Shown here: positions 61,056 through 64,000 of the stretch, one piece after another | How positions within the stretch are numbered: the first letter of the stretch is position 1 | How the letters are laid out: each line of letters begins with the position of its first letter | DNA from: Azospirillaceae bacterium | GTDB lineage: Bacteria > Pseudomonadota > Alphaproteobacteria > Azospirillales > Azospirillaceae | Length of the DNA stretch: 64,000 nt | NCBI GenBank assembly: GCA_028283825.1 | Contig: JAPWJW010000003.1 | Coordinates: 1,472,001-1,536,000 of the forward strand | Direction: 5' to 3' | Notes under the pieces: model-generated | What the model saw: the letters and a program-made list of their open reading frames with translations, nothing else | Database searches by the model: none | Told to the model about the DNA's origin: nothing | Made by a program: the position numbers and the translations under genes

Positions 61056-63803
61056 ATGGCGCGCAGGGCACTGAAACCCCGGACGAACCCGCAAACGGCG
61101 ACGCCCCGTAAGGCCGACGCCGTGGTCGTGCCGCTTTCGCCCCGCCCCGCAGCCCCCCTGGTGCCCACCATCCTGAAACCCTGGGGCCGGTGGCTGCGCG
61201 CCGCCTGGCTGGTGCTGGCGGCGGAGCGGGTGGGCCTGCGGCTATGGCCGCTGCCGCCCCTGCTGCTGCTGGGCCTGGCCATCGCCTGGTCCGGCCTTCT
61301 GCCCCAGTTGCCGCCCTGGGCCCATGGCCTGGTGTTGGCCGCCTATGCCGTCGCCTTTGCCGGCCTGCTGGTCCGCCGGTTGCCGGGCCTGCGCCTGCCG
61401 GACCGGGAGGCGGTGTTCCGCCGCCTGGAACAGGACGGCGGCCTGCGCCACCGCCCCTTCAACCTGCTGATCGACCTGCCGGCGGTACAGTCCGACGGCC
61501 CCGCCGCGGCGCTGTGGGCTGCCGCCCAGCAGCGGGCGCGCCAGGGCCTGGGGCACCTGCGCCTGGCCGGCCCCCGGCTGGATCTGGCCGACCGTGATCC
61601 CTGGGCCCTGCGCCATGTCGCGGTGCTGCTGGCCGCTATCGCCGCCGTCATGGCCTGGGGCGACTGGGGCCCCCGCCTGATCGAGGCGGCGGATTTCGGC
61701 TATGAGGCGCCGCCGCCGGGCATGCAGGCCGACCTGGACGTCTGGATCACCCCACCGGAATCGACCGGCCTGCCGCCCCAGTTCCTGACCCGTCGCGGCA
61801 AGGTGGCGGACGCGGCCAATACCGACCCCGTCGCGGTGCCGGTGGGATCCACCCTCACCGCCCGCCTGGGCGCCCACCACCGCGCGCCGCGCCTGGCGGT
61901 CGACGACGACCGCATGGCCCTGGACGCGGTGCCCAACGGTGGCTTCCAGGCCAGCCGCACGGTCACCCAGGGCGCCCGTATCACCGTCACCGACCGCGCC
62001 CGTACCCTGGGCAGCTGGCCCATCCAGCTGGTGGCGGACGAGCCGCCGGCCATCGCCTTCCGCGACAAGCCCAGCGCCACCGAACGCTATGCCCTGAAGC
62101 TGGACTATACCGCCGCCGACGATTACGGCATCGCCACCGTCACGGCGACGGTCACGCCCACCACCCGGGCGGAAGGGACGGCGGTGGAACCGCTGGTGCT
62201 GACCCTGCCGGTGCCGGCGCGACCCACGCGGGATCCGGCCACCGCCGGCACACCCGTCGTCGCCAACGCCACCGGCTATTTCGACCTGACAGCCAGCCGC
62301 TGGGCGGGCCAGCCCGTCACCATCCAGCTGACCGCCACCGACACCGCCGGCCAGACGGCCACCAGCGCCACTGAAACCACCACCCTGCCGGAGCGCGTGT
62401 TCAACAACCCCACCGCCAAGGCCGTCATCGCCCAGCGCCGCGCCCTGATCGACAAGGGGGAGGATGCGCGCAAGCCCGCCATCCCGGCACTGCTGGACCT
62501 GGCCAGCGCGCTGGACGGTTATGCCGGCGACCCCACGGTGTTCATGGCCCTGTATGCCGCCGCCCGGGAGCTGGCCCTGGATGAGGAGGCGGGGTCGCTG
62601 GACGACGTCGCCGACCTGCTGTGGGACACGGCCCTGAAGATCGAGGACGGCAGCCTGGCGTCGGCCGAGACCGAACTGCGCGACGCCCGCCAGCGCCTGA
62701 GCGACGCCCTGGACCGCAACGCGCCCGAAGCCGAGATCCGCCGCGACCTGGAGGCGATGAAGGCGGCGCTGGGCCGCTACATGCAGGCGCTGGCCGAGAA
62801 AAGCGACCAGCAGCAGGGGCAGAACGGCGACGACGCCACGCTGGAGGACCAGGACGGCCAGACCATCGACATGGGCCAGATGATGCAGCAGCTGGAACAG
62901 ATGGCGCAGACCGGCTCCCGCGATGCCGCGCGCAAGATGCTGGACCAGATGCAGGACCTGATGGAAAGCGTCCAGACCAACCCGCAGCAGCCGACGCCGG
63001 GCCAGCAACAGCAGATGCGCCAGGCCATGCAGGCGCTGGAGAAGCTGCAGCAGCTGACGGCCAAGCAGCGCGAACTGCTGGACGAAACCTTCCGCCAGAG
63101 CGACCGGTCGGGCGACGACAACCTGCCCCAGCCGCCCAGCACCCGGGGCGACAACCCCAGTTCCGCCCCCAACCGCCAGGGTGCCGCCCCGCGCCGGCCC
63201 CAGCCCAACCAGGGTGCCCAGGACGGCAAGGACCAGGGCCGGGATTTGGCCCAGCGCCAGAACGGCCTGCGCCAGGACCTGCTGGCCCTGATGCAGGAGT
63301 TGCAGCAAGGCCAACAGGGCCAGCAGCAGGGTGAGGAGGACGGCCAGCAGCCGGGTGGCCAGCAGGATAGCCAGGAAAGCGGCCAGGGGGCCACTGGTGC
63401 GGGCAAATCGCCGCTGGACCAGGCCCTGCGCTCCATGGGCCAGGCCGGCCGGGCGCTTTCCGATGGCGAGGCCGACGACGCGGTGGAGGCCCAGACCCAG
63501 GCCCTGCAGTCCCTGCAGGACGGCATCAAGGGCATGGCGCAGCAGATGGCCCGCCAGATGGGCGGCCGCGGCACCCGCATCGCCCCGCGCAGCGCCGGCA
63601 ACGGCCGGGGCCGCGGCGCCGACCCGCTGGGCCGCCAGATGAATGGCCAGGGGGCCGCCAGCACCGACAGCGTCAAGATCCCCGACCACGGCGACCTGCA
63701 GCGCGCCCGCGAAATCCTGGAAGAACTGCGCCGCCGCGCCGGCGAAGCCGGCCGGCCAAAGGAAGAGCTGGATTACATCGACCGCCTGCTGAAGCGGTTC
63801 TGA
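61056..63803 (+). CDS. TIGR02302/DUF4175 family membrane protein
   Basis: A 915-residue protein typical of alphaproteobacteria, usually found just after lysA. Two or three membrane segments near the N-terminus (about 65-110 and 185-205), a large periplasmic beta-rich region (LDVWITPPESTGLPPQFL, VADEPPAIAF) and a Gln/Gly-rich low-complexity C-terminal half with many QQ runs (about 585-870). The function is unknown; cell-envelope structure is suspected. The low-complexity region has imperfect repeats at DNA level. Confidence 0.88.
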   Translation: MARRALKPRTNPQTATPRKADAVVVPLSPRPAAPLVPTILKPWGRWLRAAWLVLAAERVGLRLWPLPPLLLLGLAIAWSGLLPQLPPWAHGLVLAAYAVAFAGLLVRRLPGLRLPDREAVFRRLEQDGGLRHRPFNLLIDLPAVQSDGPAAALWAAAQQRARQGLGHLRLAGPRLDLADRDPWALRHVAVLLAAIAAVMAWGDWGPRLIEAADFGYEAPPPGMQADLDVWITPPESTGLPPQFLTRRGKVADAANTDPVAVPVGSTLTARLGAHHRAPRLAVDDDRMALDAVPNGGFQASRTVTQGARITVTDRARTLGSWPIQLVADEPPAIAFRDKPSATERYALKLDYTAADDYGIATVTATVTPTTRAEGTAVEPLVLTLPVPARPTRDPATAGTPVVANATGYFDLTASRWAGQPVTIQLTATDTAGQTATSATETTTLPERVFNNPTAKAVIAQRRALIDKGEDARKPAIPALLDLASALDGYAGDPTVFMALYAAARELALDEEAGSLDDVADLLWDTALKIEDGSLASAETELRDARQRLSDALDRNAPEAEIRRDLEAMKAALGRYMQALAEKSDQQQGQNGDDATLEDQDGQTIDMGQMMQQLEQMAQTGSRDAARKMLDQMQDLMESVQTNPQQPTPGQQQQMRQAMQALEKLQQLTAKQRELLDETFRQSDRSGDDNLPQPPSTRGDNPSSAPNRQGAAPRRPQPNQGAQDGKDQGRDLAQRQNGLRQDLLALMQELQQGQQGQQQGEEDGQQPGGQQDSQESGQGATGAGKSPLDQALRSMGQAGRALSDGEADDAVEAQTQALQSLQDGIKGMAQQMARQMGGRGTRIAPRSAGNGRGRGADPLGRQMNGQGAASTDSVKIPDHGDLQRAREILEELRRRAGEAGRPKEELDYIDRLLKRF

Positions 63804-63904
63804 GGGCGGGAGCCGACCGGAAGGCGTGCCGCTGGCCCGCCTTAACACACCTGCCGGAACATGATATCAACCGATCCGTCGCCTATCATTTCCGGATCTG
63901 AGAA

Positions 63905-64000
63905 ATGCCGATCACGGGTTTAGTTGATAAATCCCCGGCCCCACAGGCGACGTCCCTGGATCGCAACAAGGCTTTTGATGGCGTGCGTGGATACGCGGCC
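63905..64000 (+). CDS. acyltransferase-3 family protein (5' end only)
   Basis: An open frame from ATG 63905 to the window end. The last visible residues LDRNKAFDGVRGYAA match the conserved opening of acyltransferase-3/OafA-type membrane proteins (LDGLRGIAALxVxxxH), which O-acetylate polysaccharides. Only 32 residues are visible, so the call rests on this motif. A second ATG at 63860 is out of frame and stops at once. Confidence 0.55.
   Translation, partial: MPITGLVDKSPAPQATSLDRNKAFDGVRGYAA

Noticed and set aside
61242-63848. 868-codon minus-strand open frame opposite the TIGR02302 gene
   Set aside because: Leu/Gly/Gln-rich shadow frame with no domain; the plus-strand protein is a known family in its usual place after lysA.

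Overview
The window is GC-rich and looks like an alphaproteobacterial chromosome. The best guess is Rhodospirillales/Azospirillaceae (Azospirillum/Nitrospirillum-like), inferred from the gene set: Coq7-type ubiquinone synthesis, an argH-lptM-lysA-TIGR02302 block, an etfBA-hbd block, a DUF1826/ZigA pair and a fused EI-HPr-IIA phosphotransferase. The species is not proven.

1-4.3 kb: a zinc-stress operon on the minus strand (small ORF, ZigA-type CobW GTPase, DUF1826 protein) behind a perfect 20-bp Zur-like palindrome, then the potassium transporter Kup. 4.3-24.2 kb: a chitin/GlcNAc/muropeptide regulon. A TonB-dependent receptor and a CBP-like chitooligosaccharide-binding protein handle oligomers, a secreted GH20 hexosaminidase trims them, a GlcNAc PTS (NagE plus fused EI-HPr-IIA) imports and phosphorylates GlcNAc, and a GlcNAc kinase, GntR regulator, SIS-type GlcN6P deaminase (NagB-II) and NagA feed it to fructose-6-P. 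MurQ adds recycled MurNAc-6-P. An unassigned two-TM sensor-like protein is divergent from the binding protein. A small self-contained DUF2975/XRE operon with duplicated operator-like repeats sits inside this region. 24.2-29.0 kb: an ethanolamine-type permease, a YitT protein, a GNAT acetyltransferase, a secreted S1/P1 nuclease and two paralogous 77-aa proteins of unknown function.

29.08-46.76 kb: a 17.7-kb genomic island inserted in the anticodon loop of a tRNA-Leu(CAA) gene. The 3' half of the tRNA is at the left edge, the 5' half at the right edge, and an 11-bp core is repeated at both. The island carries a different, complete tRNA-Leu(CAA), two broken tyrosine integrases, an IS3-family element, a split ParB-like gene, an ArdC-like antirestriction protein, an RNase-A-like toxin with a CdiI-like immunity protein, and AT-rich cargo (radical SAM protein plus a two-TM SLATT-like protein, and several unknowns). 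Nested IS21 and serine-recombinase elements fill the right part.

46.8-64 kb: housekeeping genes: YqaA/DedA-like protein, DsbB, Coq7, HNH nuclease, GluQ, DoxX/VOC pair, NUDIX, HIG1, PduO cobalamin adenosyltransferase, EtfBA, 3-hydroxybutyryl-CoA dehydrogenase, TlpA, ArgH, LptM, LysA, a TIGR02302 membrane protein, and the start of an acyltransferase-3 gene at the right edge.
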